Assembly (NCBI GenBank): GCA_017557885.1
Contig: JAFYXV010000007.1
Location: 360,645-424,644, forward strand
Length of the DNA: 64,000 nt
From: a bacterium
Lineage (GTDB): Bacteria > Auribacterota > UBA3054
Direction of reading: 5' to 3'
Part shown: piece after piece, positions 8,804 through 16,054 of the stretch
How positions within the stretch are numbered: position 1 is the stretch's first letter
How the letters are laid out: each line of letters begins with the position of its first letter
Translations under genes and position numbers: made by a program
Notes under the pieces: generated by a model
Seen by the model: the letters and a program-made list of their open reading frames with translations, nothing else
Databases searched by the model: none
What the model was told of the DNA's origin: nothing

Positions 8804-8812
8804 TGCTAGAAT
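8804..8812 (+). promoter_or_regulatory. Extended -10 promoter of the VanX-like gene
   Basis: TGC-TAGAAT, -10 at 8807-8812, about 45 bases before the ATG at 8858. No convincing -35 and no Shine-Dalgarno in the leader. Confidence 0.4.
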
Positions 8813-8857
8813 TGTTATGAAATATATTAAATAATCTTTTTACCTTTTATTGAAACT

Positions 8858-9484
8858 ATGTCTGTCGTTTCGGAACAACCCTGGGATTTTGTTTCTTTGT
8901 CCGAAGGAATACCGGAGGTCATGCTGGATATGCGCTATTACTCGACCTTCAATTTCATCGGAGACCGCATAGAAGGGTATGAGAAGCCTGCGGCGTACCT
9001 GACCATCCCCGCCGCGGCTGCTTTGAAGAAGGTCTGCGAAGAATGCCTGAGATGCGGATACAGGGTGAAGATCTTCGACGCCTACCGACCGCAGCGGGCG
9101 GTGGAGCATTTTATGCGCTGGTCGAAGGATCTGGAGGACCTCAGGATGAAGAAGTATTTCTATCCCGACCTGACCAAAGATCAGATCATAATCGAAGGTT
9201 ATGTTTTGGAGAGATCGGGACACTCCAGGGGAAGCACCATAGACCTCACGCTTTTCGACATGGATTCCGGACGCGATCTTGACATGGGCGGCACCTTCGA
9301 TTTCTTCGGGAAGGAATCCCATCCTGATTTCAAGGGCGTGACGTCGGAGCAGCACGCCAACCGCATGTTTTTGAGAAGCGTCATGGCAAAGCAAGGCTTC
9401 GCCCCCGTTGACAACGAGTGGTGGCATTTCACCCTGAAAAACGAACCCTACCCGGACACTTATTTCGATTTCCCTGTTAAGTGA
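8858..9484 (+). CDS. D-alanyl-D-alanine dipeptidase, VanX/DdpX type
   Basis: A zinc M15D peptidase that splits D-Ala-D-Ala. The 208-residue product has the complete active-site set: His122 and Asp129 in SGHSRGSTID, and Glu187-Trp-Trp-His190, at the same spacing as in VanX. A conserved Arg lies in FDAYRPQRA near 77. No secretion signal is visible, so it should act in the cytoplasm, as do VanX and DdpX. There is no vanH or vanA ligase nearby and no vanRS regulators, so vancomycin resistance is unlikely; a role in recycling peptidoglycan D-Ala-D-Ala or using it as a nutrient is more likely. rarA follows three bases after its stop. Confidence 0.9.
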   Translation: MSVVSEQPWDFVSLSEGIPEVMLDMRYYSTFNFIGDRIEGYEKPAAYLTIPAAAALKKVCEECLRCGYRVKIFDAYRPQRAVEHFMRWSKDLEDLRMKKYFYPDLTKDQIIIEGYVLERSGHSRGSTIDLTLFDMDSGRDLDMGGTFDFFGKESHPDFKGVTSEQHANRMFLRSVMAKQGFAPVDNEWWHFTLKNEPYPDTYFDFPVK

Positions 9485-9487
9485 CGT

Positions 9488-10852
9488 ATGAAAAACAAAG
9501 AATTTGGACTTTTCGATCAGCTGGAAAAAGAGAACATCAGCGAGAGCACTCCGCTGGCGGAGCGGCTGCGGCCTCTTACGCTGGACGAGGTGGTCGGCCA
9601 GGATCATCTCATCGGTCCGGGGAAAGTTTTGCGCCGGCTCATCGAGCGGGACAGCGTTCCCTCCATGATCTTCTGGGGTCCGCCGGGGGTGGGGAAGACG
9701 ACTCTGGCGAACGTCATCGCCAACAAGACCAATTCCCGCTTCATTAATTTTTCCGCGGTCACCAGCGGAATAAAGGAGATCAAGGAAGTGATGAGCCAGG
9801 CGGAGGAGAACCGCGCCTACGGCATGAAGACGATCCTTTTCGTGGACGAGATCCACCGTTTCAACAAGGCTCAGCAGGACGCTTTTCTGCCTTTCGTGGA
9901 GAAGGGCAGCATCATATTGATCGGCGCCACTACGGAGAATCCCTCCTTCGAGGTGAACGGCGCGCTTTTGTCCCGCTGCAAGGTCTTTGTTCTGAAGGGC
10001 CTTTCGGAGGACGATCTTGTCGCTTTGCTTTCCCGGGCGGTCAGGGATCCCAGGGGCTTCGGAGACCGTCGGATCGTTATCTCCGACGAGCAGCTCAGAA
10101 GTTTGGCGATCTTTGCGAACGGCGACGCCAGAGGGGCGCTCTCCACGCTGGAGATGGTTATCCTGAACTGCGAGGAAAAGGACGGCGAAACAGTCGTGGA
10201 CGACGAGATCGTGGCGCAGTGCACCTCCAGGAAATCGCTTTTGTACGACAAGAACGGCGAAGAGCATTACAACATTATTTCCGCCCTGCACAAATCCATG
10301 CGCAATTCCGATCCGGACGCGGCGGTCTATTGGCTGGCCAGAATGCTGGAGGGGGGCGAGGATCCACTGTACGTGGCCAGGAGAGTGACGCGCTTCGCGG
10401 CGGAGGATATCGGATTAGCCGATCCCCAGGCGCTGCAGATAGCGGTGGCGGCTTTCCAGGCCTGCCACATGATCGGCATGCCGGAGTGCACGGTGCATCT
10501 GGCGGAGGCGGTGATTTATCTTGCCATGGCGCCGAAATCGAACTCTTCCTACATCGCCTACGAAAGGGCGAAGGAAGACGCTTTGAAAAAGAACGCCGAA
10601 CCTGTGCCGCTGGCCATCCGCAACGCGGTGACCAAGCTGATGAAGGAGGAGGGCTACGGCAGGGGATATCGCCTGGCCCATTATGAGGAAAACAAGATAG
10701 CGGATCTGCAGTGCCTGCCGGATTCCCTCAAGGACGCGGTTTATTACACGCCCACGGAAGAAGGCGTGGAAGGCAGGATAAAAGAAAGGCTGCGCCGCAT
10801 CAAGGAGTGGAAGGAAATTTTGAAAAGACGAAGAGGCGGCCCTAAAAACTGA
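9488..10852 (+). CDS. rarA: Replication-associated recombination protein A (RarA/MgsA) AAA+ ATPase
   Basis: RarA is an AAA+ clamp-loader-like ATPase acting at stalled replication forks and interacting with SSB. The 454-residue product has the family opening LAERLRPLTLDEVVGQDHL, Walker A GPPGVGKTT at 64-72, Walker B FVDEIHRFNKAQQDAFLP, sensor 1 GATTENPSFEVN, and the C-terminal tetramerisation region with AVYWLARML and ARRVTRFAAEDIGLADPQ. Length matches the family (~440-450). It begins three bases after the VanX-like gene and is presumably cotranscribed with it. It ends four bases from the convergent membrane-protein gene. Confidence 0.94.
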   Translation: MKNKEFGLFDQLEKENISESTPLAERLRPLTLDEVVGQDHLIGPGKVLRRLIERDSVPSMIFWGPPGVGKTTLANVIANKTNSRFINFSAVTSGIKEIKEVMSQAEENRAYGMKTILFVDEIHRFNKAQQDAFLPFVEKGSIILIGATTENPSFEVNGALLSRCKVFVLKGLSEDDLVALLSRAVRDPRGFGDRRIVISDEQLRSLAIFANGDARGALSTLEMVILNCEEKDGETVVDDEIVAQCTSRKSLLYDKNGEEHYNIISALHKSMRNSDPDAAVYWLARMLEGGEDPLYVARRVTRFAAEDIGLADPQALQIAVAAFQACHMIGMPECTVHLAEAVIYLAMAPKSNSSYIAYERAKEDALKKNAEPVPLAIRNAVTKLMKEEGYGRGYRLAHYEENKIADLQCLPDSLKDAVYYTPTEEGVEGRIKERLRRIKEWKEILKRRRGGPKN

Positions 10853-10856
10853 AGGG

Positions 10857-11717
10857 CTATCGCTGCTTTTCAGCCAGACGCCGCACTTCCTTTTCAAATT
10901 CCCTGACAAGGATCATGTTCAGCCGCTGGGCGGCGGAAACGGAAAGCGGGCCTATCAGCCAGAGAACGGCCACGGCGGCGGACTGGATCTTTAGGGCGTG
11001 TTCCCTCGGGATGAAAAGAAAAGCGCTGTCCTGAAGGAGCGCGAAAGGAAGCATCAGCCCCAGTATGAAGGGCAGAGTCAGGATGAAAAAAGCGCTCCAG
11101 TGGTATTTCAGGATCCTGATCGTCACGTAGTTCCAGGAGGCCGCGATGCCGCTGAAAAAATTCTTCCTGGGCATTTCCAGGGAAATGGTGGGCAGAAAGA
11201 CAAGCTTGGCGGAAACGATCACCAGGAAGGGCCAGATGATCAGGGTGAAGGCCGAAAGGAAGAGCAAGGCGTTGGCGGTTCCGCCGAAGGAAAGCAGTTT
11301 GAAAAGGCCGGCGTAAACAGTCAGAAGAAAATGCAATAGATAGGGGAGGACTATCCAGACCGGCAGGAGGGGCAGGGCCATTTCCCAAAAGCGCTTCAGG
11401 CTTTGGCTGACCAGATATCCCAGGGGAACTTCATCGAAACGCTCGTCGGCTATCCTGGACCAGACCGTGAACTGCTGGGAGACGGCCAGGATCTCGACCA
11501 GGTTGAGGAAGACCAGGCCCAAAAGAGCGAAGCTAGGTATGCTGTCCGCCTTTGATCCAATCGAATTCAGAAGCGCGTCGTTGCAGCGGATGGAGAAAAA
11601 AAGCAGGACTGCCCCGGGCAATCCGGCCAAAAGGAGGCCGGGGTAGCGCCCCAGGGAGAAGGCGAAGGCTTTTAATAGTTCCTTCAGAAGGTAAAGTCTT
11701 TTGAAAAGTATCAGCAT
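10857..11717 (-). CDS. Multi-pass membrane protein, unknown function
   Basis: A 286-residue integral membrane protein with about six hydrophobic segments and a charged C-terminal tail (EFEKEVRRLAEKQR). I do not recognise a family. The hydrophobic layout resembles poorly characterised multi-pass proteins with a large number of Phe/Leu-rich helices and no catalytic motif. I chose ATG 11717 over ATG 11726: a perfect extended -10 (TGC-TATAAT, 11725-11733) overlaps the latter codon, and the former begins exactly seven bases after it, which predicts a leaderless mRNA. No Shine-Dalgarno precedes either codon. It converges with rarA. Confidence 0.6.
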   Translation of the reverse strand: MLILFKRLYLLKELLKAFAFSLGRYPGLLLAGLPGAVLLFFSIRCNDALLNSIGSKADSIPSFALLGLVFLNLVEILAVSQQFTVWSRIADERFDEVPLGYLVSQSLKRFWEMALPLLPVWIVLPYLLHFLLTVYAGLFKLLSFGGTANALLFLSAFTLIIWPFLVIVSAKLVFLPTISLEMPRKNFFSGIAASWNYVTIRILKYHWSAFFILTLPFILGLMLPFALLQDSAFLFIPREHALKIQSAAVAVLWLIGPLSVSAAQRLNMILVREFEKEVRRLAEKQR

Positions 11718-11724
11718 GCAAAAC

Positions 11725-11733
11725 ATTATAGCA
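11725..11733 (-). promoter_or_regulatory. Extended -10 promoter giving a leaderless mRNA
   Basis: Minus strand TGC-TATAAT (-10 at 11725-11730). Seven bases separate the -10 from the ATG at 11717, so the expected first transcribed base is at or next to the start codon. Confidence 0.5.
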
Positions 11734-11785
11734 ACTTTTTAAAACGGTCCGGCAGGCTTGCTTGCTCCTTTATGCTCCGCTTCGC

Positions 11786-11814
11786 TTTCATCTTGCGGAA
11801 TTATTTGTTATAAT
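11786..11814 (+). promoter_or_regulatory. Promoter of hpf
   Basis: Consensus TATAAT at 11809-11814 with upstream TGT (extended -10) and a weak TTTCAT at 11786-11791 with 17-base spacing. The leader of about 50 bases carries AAAGGAGGT before the hpf ATG. Confidence 0.65.
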
Positions 11815-11871
11815 ACTGCTGATGACGCGGCATGCGCCCAATTCTTAACAAATACAAAGGAGGTTTCCAAT

Positions 11872-12198
11872 ATGGAAGTGGTCGTTACATCCAAAGGCAT
11901 CAGTGTTAATTCCCGCGACCGTGAATTCATCGAAACCAAAATCCCCGCCGCTCTCCGCTCGGTGGCTTCGATCACAAAGAGCATCAAAGTCCAGGCCGGC
12001 TATGAAGGCAATTATTACACCCTGGAGGCTCAGGCCGACCTTTCCTGGCGCGGCAGTTTCATCAAGGCCAACGCCAGCGGCGCCGACCTCAGGACGACCC
12101 TGGACGCTCTCTGCGACAAAATCAACGAGCAGGCCAGGACTATAAAAGGCAAAATGACCGCCAAGGAAAAGGACACCATCCGTTCCACGGAGCCCTGA
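11872..12198 (+). CDS. hpf: Ribosome hibernation promoting factor (short HPF/RaiA family)
   Basis: Small protein that binds the 30S decoding channel in stationary phase and shuts down or protects ribosomes. The 108-residue product shows the family pattern: MEVVVTSKGISVNSRDREFIETKI, then a paired beta-sheet/helix core ending with LCDKINEQARTIKGKM. It lacks the long-form C-terminal dimerisation domain. ATG 11872 is fixed by a near-perfect AAAGGAGGT ribosome-binding site; the open frame extends upstream only by chance. It has its own promoter and a strong terminator, so it is a single-gene unit. It sits just upstream of hprK, a neighbourhood also seen in proteobacterial rpoN-hpf-PTS loci, which hints at nutrient-state control. 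Confidence 0.88.
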   Translation: MEVVVTSKGISVNSRDREFIETKIPAALRSVASITKSIKVQAGYEGNYYTLEAQADLSWRGSFIKANASGADLRTTLDALCDKINEQARTIKGKMTAKEKDTIRSTEP

Positions 12199-12240
12199 GG
12201 ATCATTTAGATATCGTCCCGACAGATTTTAACAACCCTTC

Positions 12241-12270
12241 GCGGCCCGCAGGAAGCGGGCCGCTTTTTTT
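12241..12270 (+). terminator. Intrinsic terminator of hpf
   Basis: GCGGCCCGC (12241-12249) and GCGGGCCGC (12255-12263) form a nine-pair perfect stem with an AGGAA loop, followed by seven T's. Confidence 0.92.
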
Positions 12271-12281
12271 ACCCTGAATTT

Positions 12282-12290
12282 TGATAAAAT
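12282..12290 (+). promoter_or_regulatory. Extended -10 promoter of hprK, predicted leaderless
   Basis: TGA-TAAAAT, -10 at 12285-12290, then exactly seven bases to the hprK ATG at 12298. There is no room for a Shine-Dalgarno between them, so a transcript from this promoter would be leaderless. Confidence 0.5.
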
Positions 12291-12297
12291 TTAATAT

Positions 12298-13272
12298 ATG
12301 CGTGTTAGTAAATTGGAATCAATAGAGGTCGGCGAATTTTTCCAGGCCCTGGGCTCGCAAAACCACCTGACGGTGGTCTCGGGCGAGCGTGGCATGGAAA
12401 GGAAGATCACGACCAGCGAATTGAACCGCCCAGGCATGGCTTTGACCGGCTATTACGACGACTTCGCGGAATACCGCATTCAGGTCCTGGGCCTTGTGGA
12501 AGTTGTTTATCTGGGCAAGCAGCCGGAGGAAGTCCAAAGAGAACGTCTCAGCAGGCTTCTCCAGATGCACATTCCCTGCGTTATCGTGACCAGGGGCTAT
12601 GAGCCGCCGCCCGTGCTTCTGGAACTCTCGGACAAGTTCGGCGTTCCCGTCATGACGACCCCGGACGTCACCATGCCTTTCATGAACAAGGTCTCCAAGT
12701 GGCTTGACGAGGTCTTTTCGCCCAGGGCGATCGTGCATGGGGAACTGGTGGAGGTTTACGGCGTGGGCGTCCTGATCATGGGCAAATCCGGAGTCGGCAA
12801 ATCGGAGTGCGCCCTTTCACTGGTCTCCCGCGGCCACATCTTCGTGGCGGACGACGTGGTGAAACTGAGGATATCCTCCGAAAAGGGACTGGTTGGGGCC
12901 GTCAATGAAAAGACCGGCCATCACATGGAGCTCCGGGGCGTCGGGATCGTCAACGTCATGTCCCTTTACGGCGTAAAGGGCATCAGAATGGAAAAGAGCA
13001 TCGACGTGGTTGTGACGCTTTTCAACTGGGAGGAGCGGGATCAGATCGACCGTTCCGGTCTGGAAGAATCCACCACGGAGATCCTCGGCCAGACGCTTCC
13101 CCATATGCAGATCCCTGTGAAGCCCGGCCGCGACGTGGCGCTTCTCATCGAGGCGGCCGCCCAGACCTTCAAATTAAAATCGCTTGATTTCGACGTGGCC
13201 AAGCGTTTCAACGACCAGCTTATCGACAGCATGATCCAGGCCGCGGAAAACAACAACAAGATCGTTAAATAA
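12298..13272 (+). CDS. hprK: HPr kinase/phosphorylase
   Basis: Bifunctional enzyme that phosphorylates and dephosphorylates the regulatory serine of HPr in response to ATP, phosphate and glycolytic intermediates. The 324-residue product has the N-terminal HPrK domain with SELNRPGMALTGYYDDF, catalytic His147 in VHGELVEVYGVG, Walker A GKSGVGKS at 162-169 followed by E, and the C-terminal signature RGVGIVNVMSLYG. All elements needed for both activities look present. It lies 18 bases upstream of the HPr gene, its substrate. No PTS enzyme I or EIIs are in the window, so the pair may be purely regulatory, as known in several Gram-negative lineages. Confidence 0.95.
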   Translation: MRVSKLESIEVGEFFQALGSQNHLTVVSGERGMERKITTSELNRPGMALTGYYDDFAEYRIQVLGLVEVVYLGKQPEEVQRERLSRLLQMHIPCVIVTRGYEPPPVLLELSDKFGVPVMTTPDVTMPFMNKVSKWLDEVFSPRAIVHGELVEVYGVGVLIMGKSGVGKSECALSLVSRGHIFVADDVVKLRISSEKGLVGAVNEKTGHHMELRGVGIVNVMSLYGVKGIRMEKSIDVVVTLFNWEERDQIDRSGLEESTTEILGQTLPHMQIPVKPGRDVALLIEAAAQTFKLKSLDFDVAKRFNDQLIDSMIQAAENNNKIVK

Positions 13273-13290
13273 CAGAAACAAAGATAAAGT

Positions 13291-13578
13291 ATGCCGCAAG
13301 AATCCACAGCCCTTGAACGTTCGTTGGAAGTCCAGAATTACCAGGGACTGCACGCCCGGCCCGCCGCTTTGATAGTGAAATTGGCCGCGCAATACAAAGC
13401 GACTCTCACCGCAAGAAGAACAGACGACGAAGAAGAGATAAACGCCAAATCGATCATGGGACTCATGATGCTGGCGGCCGGACAGGGGACGGAACTTGTG
13501 TTCCGGGCCGACGGCGAAGACGCCTCGGATCTTTTGGACGCGCTTGAGGAACTCTTCAAGGCAAATTTCAACGAATAG
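13291..13578 (+). CDS. ptsH: Phosphocarrier protein HPr
   Basis: HPr-family protein, 95 residues, with about six extra N-terminal residues compared with typical HPr. His21 lies in GLHARPA, the site phosphorylated by PTS enzyme I, and Ser54 lies in NAKSIMGLMMLAAGQG, the site used by HPr kinase. Both sites are intact. The product therefore can, in principle, serve both transport and regulation. It follows hprK by 18 bases and precedes a secreted protein by 22 bases, so the three are probably one operon. Without enzyme I in view, function as a PTS transporter component cannot be assumed. Confidence 0.93.
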   Translation: MPQESTALERSLEVQNYQGLHARPAALIVKLAAQYKATLTARRTDDEEEINAKSIMGLMMLAAGQGTELVFRADGEDASDLLDALEELFKANFNE

Positions 13579-13600
13579 GGACAATTAGGGAGAAGCATAA

Positions 13601-14488
13601 ATGAAAAAATTTCTTCTACTGACGTTTCTGACACCCGGTATTGTTTTTGCCTCCGCCTACAATTACGCCGTCCGGCTGATGTGGGTCGGGGACGCGGAAA
13701 TGCAGCTTATCATGCGCCATCCGGAGAATATCTCCGAACCGGAGAACACCATTGCCGCCAAGGACTGCTACTCGGGAAATCGCCGTCCGGACTGGGGCGT
13801 CCAGGACATTACCAGCGACAATCCTCTTTGGAGTTCTTATTCCGACGGCGTGACCAACATCCAGGAGATCGTGGCGGAAGATCTTTTCGACGTGGGCAAT
13901 TACAAGATCATCGCCCGCTGCGTCAACAACGCCGATCCGACGAACCCTTACCTTGGAACCAAGGTCTTCATAGACACTCTTCTCTGGAAGGGCGTGCCCG
14001 GCGACAGGGAAATAGCAACCCTCAACGCGGTCTATGGCACCCAGACCTGGCCGATCATCAAGGAAAGCGATTACAAGAACCTCTTCACCAGGATCCTGAA
14101 GTTCCGTTATGTGAAAAGCGGCCTGGGAAAGGGAAAATATTCGATATACGCCAACTACGCCACCGCCTTGGACCGCGACGACATCACCACCAACACCTAC
14201 TTCAAGGTCTATCTTAACAACGAGCAGGTCTACCGCGACACGGGCAACTGGGAGTGGAACAAAAAGCAGACGGTCTTCCATGTGCACAAACCCTGGACCG
14301 TCAAAGTCTGGCGCAACGACTCCAAGCGGGAGATCAAAGTCCGCGGCGTGGCGGACGGCGCCTACCATTCCATGAACGTTTACTGCAACATGGTTTTGGG
14401 CCGCTACATCGGGACAAACTCCTTCTTCGTGATGAAGAACGGCAAATATATTTTCAAAGAACACGAATACCTGCATCCCAAGAAATAA
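13601..14488 (+). CDS. Secreted protein of unknown function
   Basis: A 295-residue protein with a signal peptide (MKKFLLLTFLTPGIVFASA, likely cut after residue ~19) and a mature part rich in Tyr, Asn, Trp and beta-strand-type sequence. I do not recognise a domain. It has two or three cysteines scattered in the mature chain and no lipobox, so it should be periplasmic or exported. GGGAGAAG before the ATG is a reasonable ribosome-binding site. It is squeezed between the HPr gene and dCMP deaminase with gaps of 22 and 3 bases, so it is probably cotranscribed with both, but nothing in the sequence explains the association. Confidence 0.7.
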   Translation: MKKFLLLTFLTPGIVFASAYNYAVRLMWVGDAEMQLIMRHPENISEPENTIAAKDCYSGNRRPDWGVQDITSDNPLWSSYSDGVTNIQEIVAEDLFDVGNYKIIARCVNNADPTNPYLGTKVFIDTLLWKGVPGDREIATLNAVYGTQTWPIIKESDYKNLFTRILKFRYVKSGLGKGKYSIYANYATALDRDDITTNTYFKVYLNNEQVYRDTGNWEWNKKQTVFHVHKPWTVKVWRNDSKREIKVRGVADGAYHSMNVYCNMVLGRYIGTNSFFVMKNGKYIFKEHEYLHPKK

Positions 14489-14491
14489 ATT

Positions 14492-14926
14492 ATGGACAAG
14501 CGCGTTGACTGGAACACTTATTTCATGAACATCGCCAAAGAGGTGGCCACCCGCTCGACCTGCCCCAGGAAAAGCGTTGGCGCCGTCATAGTGAGGGACC
14601 GCCGCATACTCTCCACCGGCTACAACGGCAGCATCAGGAACATGCCCCACTGCACGGACGTGGGCTGCGACATGGTGGACGGGCACTGCGTGGCCACGGT
14701 CCACGCCGAGGCCAACGCCATAATCCAGGCCGCCAGGAACGGCGTGTGCATCGACGGCGCCGACATCTACGTCACCGCCAGCCCCTGCTGGAACTGTTTC
14801 AAGCTCATCGCCAACAGCGGCATAAAAAGAATCTTTTACGGCGAATTCTACCGGGACGAGAAAAGCCTGAGGGTCGCCGAGGAATGTGGGATCGAACTGA
14901 TCTCGCTGGAAAAGAAGGAAGAGTAA
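14492..14926 (+). CDS. Deoxycytidylate (dCMP) deaminase
   Basis: Zinc enzyme of the cytidine/deoxycytidylate deaminase family converting dCMP to dUMP for dTTP synthesis. The 144-residue product contains the zinc-binding His71-Ala-Glu73 in TVHAEANAI and Cys99-Trp-Asn-Cys102 in SPCWNCFK, and the family's NGSIRNMPHC segment with additional cysteines and histidine. Length and motif order match bacterial dCMP deaminases (ComEB-like). There is no clear ribosome-binding site, and the gene begins three bases after the preceding secreted-protein gene. The following glycosyltransferase starts at the base after its stop. Confidence 0.9.
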   Translation: MDKRVDWNTYFMNIAKEVATRSTCPRKSVGAVIVRDRRILSTGYNGSIRNMPHCTDVGCDMVDGHCVATVHAEANAIIQAARNGVCIDGADIYVTASPCWNCFKLIANSGIKRIFYGEFYRDEKSLRVAEECGIELISLEKKEE

Positions 14927-16054
14927 TTGGGAGTCTTCATCTCTTTACACTATTTTGCCACCGGGCCCGGTCAGGAACTGTTCCAGTATCTGGCGGAGAA
15001 TGGTAAAGAGGCGGCGCTCCTTGAGATTCCTTTTGAATTCTCCAGGCGCGATAGCGTTAAGCTGAGCGTTTATCAAAAAGGCGAATTTTGGCAGGAGGAG
15101 TTTCCCGCTCCCAAAGGGCCGAGGATCTATCGACATTTTAGAGAGCTTTCCCTGACTTCCAAAGCGCTGAAACTTCTGCGGAAGCGAAGTTTTTCCTGCG
15201 ACGTTTACGTCGGCAACGGAGCCTTCGACACTCTGTCCGGCCTGTTTGAGAAGATTCCCAAAACGGTTCTCTTCACCATAGACTACGCGCCTCAGGCTCA
15301 GCCAACCTATTTGCGGCCCCTATATCGCGCCGTAGACGCTTACGTTTGCAAAAGAGTCTCCAGGATCTGGAACCTTTCCGAGAGGATGCAGCAGGCGAGA
15401 GTTGAGGCGGAGCCGGGCTTGAAAAAGAAATGCGCGCCCGCTTTGACCGTGCCTCACGGAACGCATTATGAAAAGCTGAAAAACGTGCGCCGCCTTCCGG
15501 AAAACAAATTCAGCCTTGCCTTCATGGGACACCTTAAGGCGGACTCCGGCGTGGACCTTGTTTTGCAAGCTTTCCCGGAACTTTTAAAAACGCTTCCCGA
15601 ATTATCCCTGACCGTCGTGGGCACCGGGCCCGAGGAGGAAAAGTTAAAAAGGATGAGCTCCGAGCTTGGCATTTCGGAGCGCGTGACCTTCACCGGCTTC
15701 CTGGAGAGCCATGAGGAGCTGGAGAAGATCCTTTGCTCCTGCGCTATTGGCATCGCGCTCTACGACAAATCCAGGGACGTCTTCACCAGGAACGCCGATC
15801 CCGGAAAACCCAAGGTCTATCTGGGCTGCGGCCTTCCCGTCCTCATAACCGACGTTCCTTTGGTAGCGCGGGAAATTCAGGATAGGGGAGCGGGGCTCAT
15901 AGTGGAGTCCGACTGCGCGTCGCTCCTGCAGGGCATAAAAATGATATCGGATAATTACGGCGCTTTCCGTAAAAACGCGGAAGAAATGGGAAGCGATTAC
16001 GACTGGAACAGGGTCTTCAGGAAAGCCCTCTTTGATCTCTATGGGCAGGACTAA
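14927..16054 (+). CDS. Glycosyltransferase family 4-like (GT-B) enzyme
   Basis: A 375-residue GT-B glycosyltransferase likely moving a sugar from a nucleotide-sugar donor to a cell-surface acceptor. The C-terminal Rossmann half shows the GT4-type signature: FSLAFMGHLKADSGVDLVL, LTVVGTGPEEEKLKRM, VTFTGFLES and a late acidic stretch (YDKSRDVFTRNADPGKPKVYLGCGLPVL is the donor-binding region). The start is TTG 14927, immediately after the dCMP deaminase stop, supported by GGAAGAG upstream and the absence of a nearby ATG. The end overlaps mutS2. The N-terminal half is divergent, so acceptor and sugar cannot be guessed. Confidence 0.85.
   Translation: MGVFISLHYFATGPGQELFQYLAENGKEAALLEIPFEFSRRDSVKLSVYQKGEFWQEEFPAPKGPRIYRHFRELSLTSKALKLLRKRSFSCDVYVGNGAFDTLSGLFEKIPKTVLFTIDYAPQAQPTYLRPLYRAVDAYVCKRVSRIWNLSERMQQARVEAEPGLKKKCAPALTVPHGTHYEKLKNVRRLPENKFSLAFMGHLKADSGVDLVLQAFPELLKTLPELSLTVVGTGPEEEKLKRMSSELGISERVTFTGFLESHEELEKILCSCAIGIALYDKSRDVFTRNADPGKPKVYLGCGLPVLITDVPLVAREIQDRGAGLIVESDCASLLQGIKMISDNYGAFRKNAEEMGSDYDWNRVFRKALFDLYGQD

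Noticed and set aside
8858-9484. Part of a vancomycin-resistance locus
   Set aside because: The VanX-like enzyme is complete, but there is no vanH, vanA/B ligase or vanRS next to it, so cell-wall recycling or nutrition is more likely.
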